Of a stretch of DNA of 64,000 bases, positions 20,420-31,600 are shown one piece after another; position 1 is the first letter of the stretch; each line of letters starts with the position of its first letter. The notes under the pieces are model-generated. The model ran no database searches and had not been told where the DNA came from. It saw only the letters and a list, made by a program, of their open reading frames with translations. This stretch comes from Parageobacillus thermantarcticus (lineage in GTDB: Bacteria; Bacillota; Bacilli; Bacillales; Anoxybacillaceae), in the NCBI RefSeq assembly GCF_900111865.1, contig NZ_FOJS01000005.1:38552-102551 (forward strand), read 5' to 3'. Position numbers and translations under genes: made by a program.

Positions 20420-21151
20420 TCATGGAAGCTCGTTATATTGTTGATAAAATTGATGGATCGCATTGCTAAACTGATACCGCTTTTCCGGCAAATAATAAAT
20501 AACATGGACATTATCGTTCGCCGCCCTCATCCACTGCTCATATTTTCGACAGTGGAGAGAAGATGGATAATGAGCAATTCCTGATAATTGCCATATTTTT
20601 ATCGGAACTTGATGGGGCGCAATGAGTAATGAAGGAGCTGCTTTTTCGACATTTGCTTCGTCGATATCGTATGCAATCGCTATTTCTCTTTTCATTCGCT
20701 TATAAAAAAATTCATTTTCCTTTTCATACTCAAGCTGTGCGCGCAAATCTAGACAAGGGCTTAACATCGCGAGCGCGCGGATTTGCTTCGGCATCGTTTC
20801 AAGAAGTTGCAAAGCGACAAGCGCTCCCATTCCTTCGGCAAGAATATAAATGCGATTGTTTAATATTTCACTTTTTAATACGTAGTAAATAAGCTGTTTC
20901 GCCAAACGCACCGCTTTTGGGCTTCCCCAATGCCTGCCGTATAGATGAGAATAAAAAACAGTGTAGCCGTATTCAAGCAGTTCGCAAAGAAGCTGGCGGC
21001 GTCCTTTATGCTCAATCCAAAAGCTTGTATGTTCGTTAACAAAATGATTCGCATCACCAATAATCAAGAGAGCGAATCCGTTTGGGCGTTCCGGCAAATG
21101 AATGATACACCACTGATCATCAAGCTGAAAAAATCGCCGTTGAATCGACAT
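20420..21151 (-). CDS. Alpha/beta-hydrolase-like protein without nucleophile serine
   Basis: A 243-residue protein with a hydrolase-like layout. The nucleophile elbow, normally G-x-S-x-G, reads LAEGMGALVA near residue 105, with Gly where the catalytic Ser would be. It may be a non-catalytic member or use another mechanism. Position next to yjzD suggests a relation to B. subtilis YjaU, which I cannot confirm. Start chosen at ATG 21151, seven bases after AAGGGTGA; 21157 is the alternative. Confidence 0.6.
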   Translation of the reverse strand: MSIQRRFFQLDDQWCIIHLPERPNGFALLIIGDANHFVNEHTSFWIEHKGRRQLLCELLEYGYTVFYSHLYGRHWGSPKAVRLAKQLIYYVLKSEILNNRIYILAEGMGALVALQLLETMPKQIRALAMLSPCLDLRAQLEYEKENEFFYKRMKREIAIAYDIDEANVEKAAPSLLIAPHQVPIKIWQLSGIAHYPSSLHCRKYEQWMRAANDNVHVIYYLPEKRYQFSNAIHQFYQQYNELP

Positions 21152-21292
21152 TGACATTCACCCTTGCTTTTACGATGCATAATTGTACAATATACAATAT
21201 GCGGAATGGAAAAAAAAGTACGGGTATATGCCTAAACGAGCAAATTATGATAAGATAAGAAAAGGAATGATGCGAAGATGGGAGGAAATGTA

Positions 21293-21481
21293 ATGCGCCT
21301 GTTTTGGACATTTTTCTGGACGTTTTTGCTTGTCCAGATGGCGACGTACGTCATGGGCTCGATGCAAGGCATCGGCTACAACTTCACAACCGGCGCCTTG
21401 CTCGGCGTGATCGTGACCGTTTTGGTCGTCGTTGTCGCCGCTTTGATTCCGGACGAGCCAGCCGGGGATCATCACCATTAA
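21293..21481 (+). CDS. yjzD: DUF2929 membrane protein, YjzD-like
   Basis: A 62-residue protein with two spans (about residues 3-22 and 33-53) and a YNFTTGALLGVIVTVLVV segment typical of YjzD. It ends in three histidines. ATG at 21293 follows GGGAGGAAATGTA; a longer frame begins at 21278. Function unknown. Confidence 0.75.
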   Translation: MRLFWTFFWTFLLVQMATYVMGSMQGIGYNFTTGALLGVIVTVLVVVVAALIPDEPAGDHHH

Positions 21482-21487
21482 AACGAA

Positions 21488-21526
21488 CAACGCCTTGGAG
21501 ATTGAATCTCCAAGGCGTTGTTTTTT
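21488..21526. terminator. Bidirectional terminator between yjzD and the MMPL gene
   Basis: CAACGCCTTGGAGATT / AATCTCCAAGGCGTTG is a long near-perfect stem ending in TTTTTT on the plus strand; it also faces the end of the minus-strand gene. Confidence 0.85.
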
Positions 21527-21542
21527 GCAACTGTCTATGCCG

Positions 21543-23663
21543 TTATTCACCGCTCGCTTCGGCCGGCGCTCTTCGTTCTTTTTCCAGCCATATAATGAGC
21601 CCCGGCAACAGCATCCCACGAATCAAAAACGTATCAAGCAAAATCCCGATCGCGACAAGAAATCCGAAGACAAACAATAGTTGCACCGGTTGAGTCATCA
21701 ACACGGAAAACGTCGCCGCTAAAATGAGGCCGGCTGAAGAAATGACGCCGCCTGTATGGGTTACCGCCTGTTTCACCGCTTCATGGAGCGAATGCGTTCT
21801 CCACTCCTCTTGGAAACGGGAAATCAGCATAATATTATAGTCGATGCCAAGCGCCACGAGGAAGACGAATGCATACAGTGGCACGCGGCCGCTGACTGCT
21901 TCGATGCCAAACAGCCAATCGGTCAGCCAAATTCCGAGGCCAAGCGCAGCCGTAAACGAAACGAGAATCGTCCCCATCATATACACGGACCGCTTCACCG
22001 ACCGCGTCAGCCCAATGAGCAACAAAAGAATCAAGAGCGTTTCCAACGAAACAATCACGATCATATCGCGTTTGTTCAACGACCGCTCATCCACTTTCGC
22101 CGCTGTTTCCCCGGCAAAATAAAGGCGCCCATCAAGCCCGCTTTGTTTGACGATCGTTTCCTTCCGGTCAATAATCCGTTCCATCGCATCGATCGTTTCG
22201 ACATCGTATGGGTTTTCGCGAAACGTAAGTGTAAATGAGACGACGCGGCCATCATCCGCCGTACCAGTCGGGCGCACCTCACTGACAAGCGGCTGTTTCT
22301 CAAGCTGATTTTGCAGCTGTTCCAGTTGCTGTGGCGTGACCTTTTCCTTTCCTTCAAACAAGACCGTGGTCGGCGCCAGCTCCCCTTTGGCAAAATGTTG
22401 TTCCAACAGTTCATATCCTTGGCGCGACGGCATATCTTTCGGGAACGATTTGATCATATCATACTCATATCGAAGCGCGGTTGTATGGCCCGCCATCACT
22501 ACAAGGAGTAAACCAATCAAAGCCACGGTCAGCCGCGGCTTTTGAACAACAAACCGGCCGATTCTCCCCCAAAATCCACTTGTTCCTTTCCCTTCGCTCT
22601 CACCGACGCGTGGAATGTTCGGCCAAAACGCTTTGCGGCCAAACAGCGTAAACAACGCCGGAATCAGCGTAACGGAAGCGATCATGATGATCGCCATCGC
22701 AAGAGCGAACGTCGGGGCAAAATTTCGGTAATCGCCTAGTTTCGCGAAAAACAAGACAAGCATGGCGGCCAGCACCGTGCCTCCAGAGAAAAAGACCGGC
22801 AGTCCCGTCTCGCGCATCGCCCATTTCATGGCCTGCCATTTGTTCTCATGCCGTTTCAACTCTTCGCGGTAACGAGAAAAGATGAACAACGAATAATCGG
22901 TGATCGCCGCAAACAGCAAAATCGACATGATCGAAATGGTCTGTTTGGACATCACCAGCCCGGCTTTGCCCATCACTCCAAGCAGCTGCATAACCACCCC
23001 GTAAACAAAACCGGCAGCTACAAGCGGGATCAACGCTAACAGCGGCGAACGGTAAATGACGATCAACAGCACGAGAATCAACCCGACTGTCGACAACATG
23101 AGCACAATATCAGCGCGGGAAAACAAGGCCAACGTATCGGCCGCAATGCCGGCCGGCCCCGTGATATATATAGCAACATCGCTTTCCTTTTTGACCCATT
23201 TGCGAATCTCGTCGTTCACCGTTTGGATGTCTTTGGACTCCATCGTTGACCGATAGACGGCCGGAACAACGATCGTTTTCCCATCTTCAGAAACAAAGCC
23301 GGCCATCGCTTGCGGTGGAAGAGAAGCAACAGGAACGACTTGTTCCAAAGCGTCGCGGTGCGCTTGTTCGATATGGCCCACCAAACGTTGCAGTTCATCT
23401 TTGGCAATCGGACGGTCATCTGAATGAAAGACAAAAATGGCCGGAACGCCGTCGCTCGACGAAATATACTCGTCTGCTTTTTTCGCCGCCACCATCGATT
23501 GCGCATCTTCTGGGAGCGTTTCAATGCTTGAGACTTCATACTCTTTGGCGCTCGGCGCTACAGCCCCCAGTATGGCAACGGCCGCAAGCCAAACGATCAA
23601 CGTCCACCACATTCCTTTTTTCGTTGCCACCCGGTCAGTCAAAGCATGCAGCCATCGATTCAT
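21543..23663 (-). CDS. MMPL/RND-family membrane transporter
   Basis: A 706-residue exporter of the MMPL branch of the RND superfamily. An N-terminal span (about 20-40) is followed by an extracytoplasmic domain, a cluster of spans (about 170-340), a second extracytoplasmic domain and a second span cluster. Conserved acidic motifs lie in FAAITDYSLFIFSRYREE and VALGIDYNIMLISRFQEE. I chose ATG 23663 behind TGGAGGAATAGCG. It lies downstream of a tetR gene with operators between. By eye it is richer in G+C than its neighbours, suggesting acquisition. Substrate unknown. Confidence 0.88.
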   Translation of the reverse strand: MNRWLHALTDRVATKKGMWWTLIVWLAAVAILGAVAPSAKEYEVSSIETLPEDAQSMVAAKKADEYISSSDGVPAIFVFHSDDRPIAKDELQRLVGHIEQAHRDALEQVVPVASLPPQAMAGFVSEDGKTIVVPAVYRSTMESKDIQTVNDEIRKWVKKESDVAIYITGPAGIAADTLALFSRADIVLMLSTVGLILVLLIVIYRSPLLALIPLVAAGFVYGVVMQLLGVMGKAGLVMSKQTISIMSILLFAAITDYSLFIFSRYREELKRHENKWQAMKWAMRETGLPVFFSGGTVLAAMLVLFFAKLGDYRNFAPTFALAMAIIMIASVTLIPALFTLFGRKAFWPNIPRVGESEGKGTSGFWGRIGRFVVQKPRLTVALIGLLLVVMAGHTTALRYEYDMIKSFPKDMPSRQGYELLEQHFAKGELAPTTVLFEGKEKVTPQQLEQLQNQLEKQPLVSEVRPTGTADDGRVVSFTLTFRENPYDVETIDAMERIIDRKETIVKQSGLDGRLYFAGETAAKVDERSLNKRDMIVIVSLETLLILLLLIGLTRSVKRSVYMMGTILVSFTAALGLGIWLTDWLFGIEAVSGRVPLYAFVFLVALGIDYNIMLISRFQEEWRTHSLHEAVKQAVTHTGGVISSAGLILAATFSVLMTQPVQLLFVFGFLVAIGILLDTFLIRGMLLPGLIIWLEKERRAPAEASGE

Positions 23664-23692
23664 CGCTATTCCTCCATTTTTCATGAATTGCC

Positions 23693-23761
23693 GAAAGTGA
23701 CACTTCTGTCACTTTCGACACATTCTTATTGTAAAGGGAAAGTGGCAATACTGTCAATTTC
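23693..23761 (-). promoter_or_regulatory. MMPL gene promoter with two TetR-type operators
   Basis: TTGACA (23752-23757) and TACAAT (23728-23733) on the minus strand are 18 bases apart. Two copies of the same motif surround them: GAAAGTGACA-N4-TGTCACTTTC (23693-23716, perfect) and GAAAGTGGCA-N4-TGTCAATTTC (23738-23761, two changes), centres 45 bases apart. One covers the -35, the other lies past the -10. The neighbouring TetR protein is the obvious ligand. Confidence 0.75.
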
Positions 23762-24326
23762 CAGTCATCACCCCATACATGATGATTTCCTTAATGCTTT
23801 CCGCCCATTGGTCAAGCGAAATGCCGGGAAAATGAGGGACGACCACCGATTGAAAAATATACGCAAGAACGATCCGGTTCGGAAGATGCGGTTTGATTCT
23901 TCCTTCCTGTTTCCCTCGTTCCACCAACTGATTAAGTTCTTCATACATCCGTTCATGAAACTGTTCAAGGCGCTCCTTATTCGCCCGCACAGCCGGAGTG
24001 GTATCCGGAATGCGCCTTCCGATCGCGATCATTCGATGAAGATCGTCATGGTACAAAATCAAGTTAAGCAAAAAACGGAATTGTTCATCAAACGTCGGAT
24101 AGTCATGAATGTGAACAAACTTGGCAAACACTTGCTCCATTTCGTCCACCATATATGCCGTAATGACCTCTTCTTTGTTCTCGAAATGTTTATAAATGGC
24201 CGTTCTTGATACACCGAGCCGTTCCGCTAACAACCCGAAGGTAAATCCTTCATAGCCGTGTTCAAGGAGAAGTTGTTTTGTATGTTGAAACACTTCGTTC
24301 AATGAAAATTTCCGTTCGCGTGCCAT
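23754..24326 (-). CDS. TetR-family transcriptional regulator
   Basis: A 190-residue repressor-type protein. The N-terminal helix-turn-helix reads FTFGLLAERLGVSRTAIYKHFENKEEV (residues about 28-54); the rest is an all-helical ligand domain. It ends 90 bases before the MMPL gene and its 3' end contains the -35 and one operator of that gene. Likely controls the exporter, with induction by its substrate. Confidence 0.9.
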   Translation of the reverse strand: MARERKFSLNEVFQHTKQLLLEHGYEGFTFGLLAERLGVSRTAIYKHFENKEEVITAYMVDEMEQVFAKFVHIHDYPTFDEQFRFLLNLILYHDDLHRMIAIGRRIPDTTPAVRANKERLEQFHERMYEELNQLVERGKQEGRIKPHLPNRIVLAYIFQSVVVPHFPGISLDQWAESIKEIIMYGVMTGN

Positions 24327-24349
24327 TTGATCGCCTCTCCCCTTTTCAC

Positions 24350-24365
24350 CTTATGCCGGTATAAG
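24350..24365. promoter_or_regulatory. Near-palindrome between tetR -10 and start
   Basis: CTTATGCCGGTATAAG pairs with itself at 14 of 16 positions. It lies downstream of a minus-strand TATAAT (about 24378-24383) and upstream of the tetR ribosome site. It differs from the operators before the MMPL gene; an autoregulatory site is possible but unproven. Confidence 0.3.
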
Positions 24366-24404
24366 CATTCCCGCACTTATTATACATCTGCTTTAAGGAA
24401 AAAG

Positions 24405-24436
24405 AAAAGGCGCCCTGCGAAAAGCAAGGCGCTTTT
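24405..24436 (-). terminator. Terminator some distance after clpB
   Basis: GCGCCCTGC / GCAAGGCGC stem with one mismatch and a T-rich tail on the minus strand. It lies about 180 bases beyond the clpB stop. The sequence between (24437-24612) shows no convincing gene. Confidence 0.55.
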
Positions 24437-24612
24437 GGTCAATACTACGGATCGCGCACGGATGGAACGGATGAGGCAACCTAGGCGATACCCCTTTTTG
24501 CCAACAATATCGATCGTACGTGATTGCCGGGCAAAGGCAAGCCCCTCACCACTCCCCTCTTTGATGCGCCAAATAAGCCGGAGCGCTTCCCCGTTTCCTT
24601 GCCGCATCGTCT

Positions 24613-27210
24613 TTATAACTGTGGACGGATGACAAGCCGGCCGTTTTCGACATCGACGATGACGGTGCTGTAATCTTTCACCCGCCCGGCGATCAACTCT
24701 TTGGCGAGCGGCGTTTCAATTTGTTTTTGCATAAACCGTCTTAACGGACGCGCCCCATAAACCGGATCAAATCCAGATTCGGCGATATATTGTTTCGCTT
24801 TTTCTGTTAAGGAAAGCGAAATATGACGGTCGCTGAGCCGTTGGGCTAATTCACGCGCGAATTTTGCCACGATTCCTTTTATTTCGTTCATCGTCAGCGG
24901 CTTGAATAAAACGATGTCATCGATTCGGTTTAAAAATTCTGGACGGAAATGTGCACGCAATTGTTGCAATACTTGTTCGCGCGTTTCTTCCTTAATCTTA
25001 CCGTCTTCTGTCACTCCTTCCAACAGCAAATGCGACCCGATATTGGATGTCATGATCACCACCGTATTTTTAAAATCAACCGTGCGCCCTTGCGAGTCGG
25101 TAATGCGCCCGTCATCCAACAGCTGCAATAAAATGTTGAACACTTCTGGGTGCGCCTTTTCAATTTCATCGAACAAAATGACGGAATATGGCTTGCGCCG
25201 CACCGCTTCCGTTAACTGGCCTCCTTCTTCGTAGCCGACATAGCCCGGAGGCGCGCCAATTAAGCGGGAAACGGCATGTTTTTCCATATATTCGGACATA
25301 TCGATGCGAATCATTTGCTCTTCGCTGTCAAATAGCGCGTGCGCGAGCGTTTTTGCCAATTCCGTCTTCCCTACTCCAGTCGGTCCTAAAAAGATAAAGG
25401 AACCAATCGGGCGATTAGGGTCTTTAATGCCGGCGCGCGCCCGCAGTACCGCATCGGCAACAAGTTCAACCGCTTCATCTTGGCCAATGACTCGCTCATG
25501 CAACAATTCGTGCAGCCGCAATAACTTTTCCCGCTCGCCTTCGACTAACCTCGTCAACGGGATTCCCGTCCAGCGCGAAACGATTTCGGCAATTTCCTCC
25601 TCCGTTACCTCTTCGCGAAGAAGTCTCCCTTCTTTATTACTTTCGCTCATTTCTTGTTCAAGCTGTTTCAATTGTTTTTCCAACTGCGGAATGCGGCCAT
25701 GGCGAAGTTCCGCCGCTCTATTCAAGTCGTATTCGTTTTCCGCCTCTTCCAATTCGCGCTTCGCTTTCTCCAATGCTTCACGAACGTCACGCACGCGCTG
25801 AATCGCTTCTTTTTCCTGTTGCCATTGCGCTTTCATGCTGTTCGCTTTTTCCCGCAAATCCGCCAGTTCTTTCGTAAGCGCGGCAAGCCGCTCTTTGCTC
25901 GCTTCGTCCGTTTCTTTTCGCAGCGCCGCTTCTTCAATTTCCAATTGCATGACGCGGCGCATCACTTCATCCAACTCAGACGGCATCGAATCCATTTCGG
26001 TGCGGATGGTCGCACACGCTTCATCGACTAAGTCAATCGCTTTATCTGGCAAAAAGCGATCGGAAATGTAGCGATCCGCCAATGTCGCTGCGGCAACAAG
26101 GGCGCGGTCATGAATTTTCACACCGTGATGTACTTCAAACCGTTCTCTTAAGCCGCGCAAAATCGAAATCGTATCTTCCACACTTGGTTCTTCGACGAGA
26201 ACTTGCTGGAAGCGCCGCTCAAGCGCTGGATCTTTTTCAATATATTGCCGGTACTCATCGAGCGTTGTCGCACCGATGCAATGCAGCTCGCCGCGCGCCA
26301 ACATCGGCTTTAACATGTTTCCCGCGTCCATCGCTCCTTCTGCTCTGCCGGCGCCGACAATCGTATGCAATTCATCGATAAATAAAATAATTCTCCCTTC
26401 GCTTTTCTTTATCTCATTCAATACCGCTTTTAGGCGTTCTTCAAATTCGCCACGAAACTTTGCCCCAGCAACGAGCGAACTCATATCTAAAGCGAAAATC
26501 GTTTTATCTTTCAATCCTTCCGGAACATCTTTGCGAACGATACGCTGCGCCAATCCTTCGACAATCGCTGTTTTTCCAACGCCCGGCTCTCCGATAAGCA
26601 CCGGGTTGTTTTTCGTTTTGCGCGATAAAATGCGAATGACGCGGCGAATTTCGCTATCACGGCCAATAACAGGATCAATTTTTCCCGCCTTCACTTCAGC
26701 GACTAAATCGCGACCGTATTTTTTTAACGCTTCATATGTAGCTTCTGGAGTTGGACTTGTCACGCGCTGATTCCCCCTTATTTCCGTTAATACGCGTAAT
26801 AATGAAGAACGGTTGATGTTGTAACGTTGGAAAAGCTTCCCGATATCGTCGGTTTCCTCTGTGAAGGCAAGCAGTAAATGTTCAACCGAAATATATTCGT
26901 CTTGCATATTTTTTGCTTCTTCTTCCGCTTTTGTCAACAACCGCTGCAGCCGCGGCGACATATAAAGATTTTCCGCACCGGCCCCAAGCACTTCCGGCTT
27001 TTTCTTTAACAACACTTCTAGCTCATGGATGAATGCATCTATATTAACCCGAAGCAATGTGAATATTCTTCCGGCAAGCCCATCTTCTTGCCGCAACAAT
27101 GCGAGCAGCAAATGTTCAAAATCAAGCTGCTGATGATGGTGCTTTGTCGCAATCTTTTGCGCCTCGAGAAAAGCTTCCTGCACTTTTTCTGTAAATTTAT
27201 TTGCGTTCAT
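24613..27210 (-). CDS. clpB: ATP-dependent chaperone ClpB
   Basis: An 865-residue disaggregase working with DnaK. An N-terminal repeat domain is followed by a first AAA+ module ([17 protein letters not shown]), a coiled-coil middle domain (about 410-520) rich in Leu/Glu/Arg, a second module ([17 protein letters not shown]) and a D2-small domain. The middle domain is long, which distinguishes ClpB from ClpC. It is preceded by a CtsR operator, so it belongs to the class III heat-shock group. Confidence 0.96.
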   Translation of the reverse strand: MNANKFTEKVQEAFLEAQKIATKHHHQQLDFEHLLLALLRQEDGLAGRIFTLLRVNIDAFIHELEVLLKKKPEVLGAGAENLYMSPRLQRLLTKAEEEAKNMQDEYISVEHLLLAFTEETDDIGKLFQRYNINRSSLLRVLTEIRGNQRVTSPTPEATYEALKKYGRDLVAEVKAGKIDPVIGRDSEIRRVIRILSRKTKNNPVLIGEPGVGKTAIVEGLAQRIVRKDVPEGLKDKTIFALDMSSLVAGAKFRGEFEERLKAVLNEIKKSEGRIILFIDELHTIVGAGRAEGAMDAGNMLKPMLARGELHCIGATTLDEYRQYIEKDPALERRFQQVLVEEPSVEDTISILRGLRERFEVHHGVKIHDRALVAAATLADRYISDRFLPDKAIDLVDEACATIRTEMDSMPSELDEVMRRVMQLEIEEAALRKETDEASKERLAALTKELADLREKANSMKAQWQQEKEAIQRVRDVREALEKAKRELEEAENEYDLNRAAELRHGRIPQLEKQLKQLEQEMSESNKEGRLLREEVTEEEIAEIVSRWTGIPLTRLVEGEREKLLRLHELLHERVIGQDEAVELVADAVLRARAGIKDPNRPIGSFIFLGPTGVGKTELAKTLAHALFDSEEQMIRIDMSEYMEKHAVSRLIGAPPGYVGYEEGGQLTEAVRRKPYSVILFDEIEKAHPEVFNILLQLLDDGRITDSQGRTVDFKNTVVIMTSNIGSHLLLEGVTEDGKIKEETREQVLQQLRAHFRPEFLNRIDDIVLFKPLTMNEIKGIVAKFARELAQRLSDRHISLSLTEKAKQYIAESGFDPVYGARPLRRFMQKQIETPLAKELIAGRVKDYSTVIVDVENGRLVIRPQL

Positions 27211-27225
27211 CCGCTTTCCCTCTCT

Positions 27226-27280
27226 TTTGACCTTTTTTGACCTTTAAGTATATTATAACGATACCTCTTTTTCTTTTCAA
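27226..27280 (-). promoter_or_regulatory. clpB promoter with CtsR operator
   Basis: On the minus strand TTGAAA (27275-27280) and TATAAT (27252-27257) are 17 bases apart. Downstream, 27226-27242 reads GGTCAAA-AAA-GGTCAAA, the CtsR heptad repeat with its three-base spacer. CtsR represses clp genes at normal temperature. Confidence 0.9.
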
Positions 27281-27283
27281 ATA

Positions 27284-27311
27284 GAAAGCCACTCCAAATG
27301 GAATGGCTTTT
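27284..27311 (-). terminator. Hairpin downstream of yjzC
   Basis: GAAAGCCACTCC / GGAATGGCTTTT forms a stem with one mismatch between yjzC and the clpB promoter. The T tract is weak. Confidence 0.45.
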
Positions 27312-27402
27312 CTCGTTCGCAAATAAGCGAGAATAGGGATACTTCACCGTCTCAAAAGTCAAGAGCGGCCTTTAGGCGATATGGGGCGCCTTCCGCTTTT
27401 CT

Positions 27403-27582
27403 TTACGGTTTTCTCATATACGTCCAGTGGCGGTTATGGTTTGATGTTTCCGGAAACGTATCCCCTGCTTTTAGTTTTATTTTTCTTGGATTTTTGACGT
27501 TATCGCCGGTTTCGCCAATTTCGATGTACATCCCGTTGTTTGGAGCTTTATCGCCCGGTTTAAAATGGCGCTGTTGCCCCAT
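27403..27582 (-). CDS. yjzC: YjzC family protein
   Basis: A 59-residue soluble protein: it begins MGQQRHFKPGDKAPNNG and ends in NHNRHWTYMRKP. Both ends and the GETGDNVKNP centre match the YjzC family. AAGGGGGGATTCC precedes the ATG. It lies between argF and clpB. Function unknown. Confidence 0.85.
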   Translation of the reverse strand: MGQQRHFKPGDKAPNNGMYIEIGETGDNVKNPRKIKLKAGDTFPETSNHNRHWTYMRKP

Positions 27583-27642
27583 TGGAATCCCCCCTTATCC
27601 GAAGTACATTTTTATCATGCCCGTCCGCCCGTTTATTCATAA

Positions 27643-27670
27643 CAAAAAAGCACCGGCATATCGCCGGTGC
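27643..27670 (-). terminator. Arginine operon terminator
   Basis: GCACCGGC / GCCGGTGC with a five-base loop, TTTTTT following on the minus strand, just after argF. Confidence 0.85.
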
Positions 27671-27676
27671 AACTCG

Positions 27677-28615
27677 TCACAATAAAGATAGCAACACTGC
27701 TTTCTGGGCATGAAGCCGGTTTCCCGCCTGCTGAAACACAAACGAATTTGGCCCGTCAATCACGTCAGCCGTTACTTCTTCACCGCGATGGGCTGGCAAG
27801 CAATGGAGAAACATATAATCTTGTTTTGCATGCTTCGTTAATTCGCCGTTTACTTGAAACGGCTGAAACACCGCAAGACGTTGCTCGCTTTCTTGTTCTT
27901 GGCCCATGCTCGTCCATACGTCTGTATAAATGACGTCAGCGTCGGCGACCGCTTCGACTGGATCGTGCGTTACCGCAACGGTTGCTCCCATTTGTTTTCC
28001 AATTTGCATCGCCGCATCTACATATTTTTCCTTCGGCTCATAGCCAGCCGGACAAGCGATTACACAGTCCATGCCGACTTTTGCCGCGGCAATCATCAGC
28101 GCGTGGGCGACGTTGTTGCCGTCGCCGACATAAGCAAGTTTCAATCCTTTCAACGTTTTCTTTACTTCATAAATCGTCAATAAGTCCGCTAGCGCCTGGC
28201 AAGGGTGGTCGTCATCGGTAAGCCCGTTAATCACGGGAATCGTCGCATATTTTGCGAGCTCTTCCAATTTGCTATGAGCGAATGTGCGAATCATAATCGC
28301 ATCGACGTATTGCGATAATACTCTCGCCGTATCGGCGATCGTTTCCCCTCGTCCAAGCTGCAAATCGCTGCTATTTAAGTAAAGCACGCTTCCGCCGAGC
28401 TGAATCATCCCTACTTCAAACGATACTCTCGTTCGGGTTGACGGTTTTTCAAAAATCATTGCTAACGTTTTTCCAACAAGCGGGGTATACGGTTGCCCGG
28501 CAAGCTGTTTTTGTTTTAATTCCCCTGCAAGCGTTAATAAATCATGAATAGCTTCTGTCGAAATATCGATCAACGTTAAAAAATCTTTTCCCTTCAGCGA
28601 AGCGACTTTGTTCAT
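27677..28615 (-). CDS. argF: Ornithine carbamoyltransferase
   Basis: A 312-residue enzyme making citrulline from ornithine and carbamoyl phosphate. Carbamoyl-phosphate motif STRTR near residue 58, HPCQALAD near 140 and the ornithine loop [11 protein letters not shown] near 270. It starts within the carB stop (ATGA overlap) and closes the arginine operon. Confidence 0.96.
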   Translation of the reverse strand: MNKVASLKGKDFLTLIDISTEAIHDLLTLAGELKQKQLAGQPYTPLVGKTLAMIFEKPSTRTRVSFEVGMIQLGGSVLYLNSSDLQLGRGETIADTARVLSQYVDAIMIRTFAHSKLEELAKYATIPVINGLTDDDHPCQALADLLTIYEVKKTLKGLKLAYVGDGNNVAHALMIAAAKVGMDCVIACPAGYEPKEKYVDAAMQIGKQMGATVAVTHDPVEAVADADVIYTDVWTSMGQEQESEQRLAVFQPFQVNGELTKHAKQDYMFLHCLPAHRGEEVTADVIDGPNSFVFQQAGNRLHAQKAVLLSLL

Positions 28616-31600
28616 ATAATCACCGCTTTCTCTGTTTGTTTTTTCTCGTCAAGCCACTCTTGAATGGATGAAACAGAAAACTTTTCCACACCGATCGCTT
28701 GCAAAAAGAGTTGGAACGTCTCTCTTTCGGTAAACGTCATTATTTGCCGCGCCAACGCAAGCATTCGCTGTTGCGCACCTTTTTCGTCTTTTTGCAAATC
28801 GAAAAACGCCAACGCTTCCTTGCGTTTGACCCATTCAGAAAACGGCAGATCAGAAACTGCAATTAATTGTTTTTCTTTCAGCATCTCAAGAAGTTCATCG
28901 CTTACCTCGCCATTGACATAAATTTCGCGAGCGCCGCGTTTTTTCGACAAATAGGAGTAAAACGCCTTTGCCGCCGCTTCTTTCATCGTCTTCGCGATGC
29001 TGATTCCTTCCCCTGTCGACTTCATTTCCGGGCCGACGAGCGGATCGACACCAGGCAACTTATGAGTTGAAAACACCGGATATTTTAGGACAAGATACGG
29101 CAAGTTCACCAAACGGCGTTGTTTTTCATCAACGACATCGTTTAAACATTTCCCGAGCAATAATTTTGTCGCAATTTGCGCGAGAGGTATGCCTGTCGCC
29201 TTGCTGACGATCGGAACAGTCCGGCTGGCGCGCGGGTTCACCTCCAATACGTATACGCGGCCGTTGGCAATGACGTATTGAATGTTCATAATCCCTTTAA
29301 ATTTCAATTTTTTTACAATTTTTTCGGCATATTCAATGATTTTCGCTTGTTCTTCATTAGCAATCGTTTGCGCCGGCAGCACTGCATAGCTGTCTCCGGA
29401 ATGCACCCCCGCTTTTTCCACGTGTTCGATGATCGTCGGAAGCAAAATGTCGCTTCCATCTGCAACAACGTCGACTTCCGCTTCTTTTCCGTCTAAATAG
29501 GCGTCAATTAACAGCGGATACGTAATCGCTCCTTGCTCTAGCAACTCGCGCAATTGTTGTTCATCTTTGACGATGAACATTCCTCTGCCGCCGATGACGT
29601 AAGAAGGGCGGAGCAGTACCGGATAACCGATTTTTTTTGCGTTCGAAACAAGTTCTTCTTCGTTGTTCGCCATCATTCCCGGCACATGCGGAATGTCCAA
29701 TTCTTCTAATAGCTGATAAAAACGATCGCGGTCTTCCAGCTGGTCGATAATATCGTAGGTGACGCCAAGAAGAGGAACATTCGCTTCTTCAAGCCCTTTC
29801 ACGAGATTAATCGCCGTCTGTCCTCCAAACTGAACGATTACTTTTTTAATTTGTTCCGCTTCAATGACGTTCAACACTTCTTCTAGCGTGAGCGGCTCGA
29901 AATAAAGGCGGTCGGCTACGGCAAAATCGGTGCTGACGGTTTCCGGATTGTTGTTCATTAACACCGTTTCATATCCTTCTTTTTGCAGCGCGTATACGCT
30001 ATGCACGGAACTGTAATCAAATTCGATTCCTTGCCCGATTCGAATCGGCCCCGCGCCAATAATTAATACTTTCTCTTTATCGCTTTTTTTCCGCTCATCT
30101 TCGCCGAAGTATGTCGAATAATAATAATCCGTTTCCGAATGGAACTCCGCCGCGCACGTATCGACCATTTTATATGATGGGACGATGCCAAGCTGTTTTC
30201 TCTTTTCTCTTACGTCACTTTCTTTCACGTTCCATGCTTCTGCCAAAAACGCGTCGGAAAATCCTTTTTCTTTCAATAAACGGAACATCGCTTCATCGAT
30301 TTCGTCTAAACTCGTTTCTTTCGCTTTCTTTTCTAATTCAATCAGCTGATAAAATGAATTCAAGAAGAAACGGTCGATTTTTGTCCATTCATATACAGCA
30401 TCGATCGTTTCTCCGCGTCGGAACAGTTCGAGAATCGCAAAAAAGCGGCGGTCATCTTTTCGGACAAGCAGCTGTTTCAATTCGTCATTGGTTTTGTCCG
30501 CGAGTTCTGGCAAATATAATCCTTTATTCTTTCCTTCTAATGAGTAAACCGCTTTTTGAAACGCGCGTTCCATGTTGCGGTCGATCGCCATTACTTCCCC
30601 CGTCGCTTTCATTTGCGTGCCAAGCTGGCGATCGCCGAAAGGAAATTTATCAAACGGCAAGCGCGGAAATTTCACGACGACATAATCGAGCGCCGGTTCA
30701 AAACTCGCATACGTCGTTTTCGTTACCGGATTAAGCAGTTCGGCCAACGTATAGCCGACCGCTAATTTCGCGGCTATGCGCGCAATCGGATATCCCGTCG
30801 CCTTGGATGCGAGCGCCGATGAACGGCTGACGCGCGGATTCACTTCAATTAAATAATAGCGCTTGCTGAACGGATCAAGAGCAAATTGAATGTTGCATCC
30901 TCCAATGATGCCGAGCGCGGAAATAATTTTGATCGCTGATGAGCGCAGCATTTGATATTCTTCGTCCGTCAACGTTTGCGACGGGGCGACAACGATCGAG
31001 TCGCCGGTATGGATGCCGACTGGATCGACGTTTTCCATATTGCAAACAGTAATGCACGTATTCGTATGGTCGCGCATTACTTCGTATTCAATTTCTTTAT
31101 ATCCAGCCACGCTCCGTTCAATGAGACATTGCGTAATCGGGCTTTCCGCGAGCCCTTTTTCGACTAAAGCAATAAATTGTTCCATCGTTTCCGCGATTCC
31201 CCCGCCCGTTCCGCCGAGCGTATAAGCGGGACGAATAATGATCGGAAATCCGATTTTTTCGGCAAAAGCGACCGCTTCATCGACGTTCGTAATAATTTCG
31301 CTTTCCGGAACCGGTTCGCCAAGCTCATACATGAGCGCGCGAAACGCTTCGCGGTCCTCACCTCTTTTGATCGCTTCAATCGGCGTTCCGAGCAATTTTA
31401 CCCCATATTTTTCCAAAATCCCGGCTTCATGAAGCTGAAACGCCAAGTTTAATCCCGTCTGCCCGCCAAATGTCGCGAGCAGTCCGTCAGGACGCTCTTT
31501 CGCGATAATCGCCTCCACGCTATCTACCGTCAACGGCTCAAAATAAACGGCGTCGGCATGAACTTCATCCGTCATAATCGTCGCCGGATTGTTATTCACT

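Noticed and set aside
21756..22238. 160-codon plus-strand frame opposite the MMPL gene
   Set aside because: Histidine/arginine-rich composition is that of an antisense shadow.
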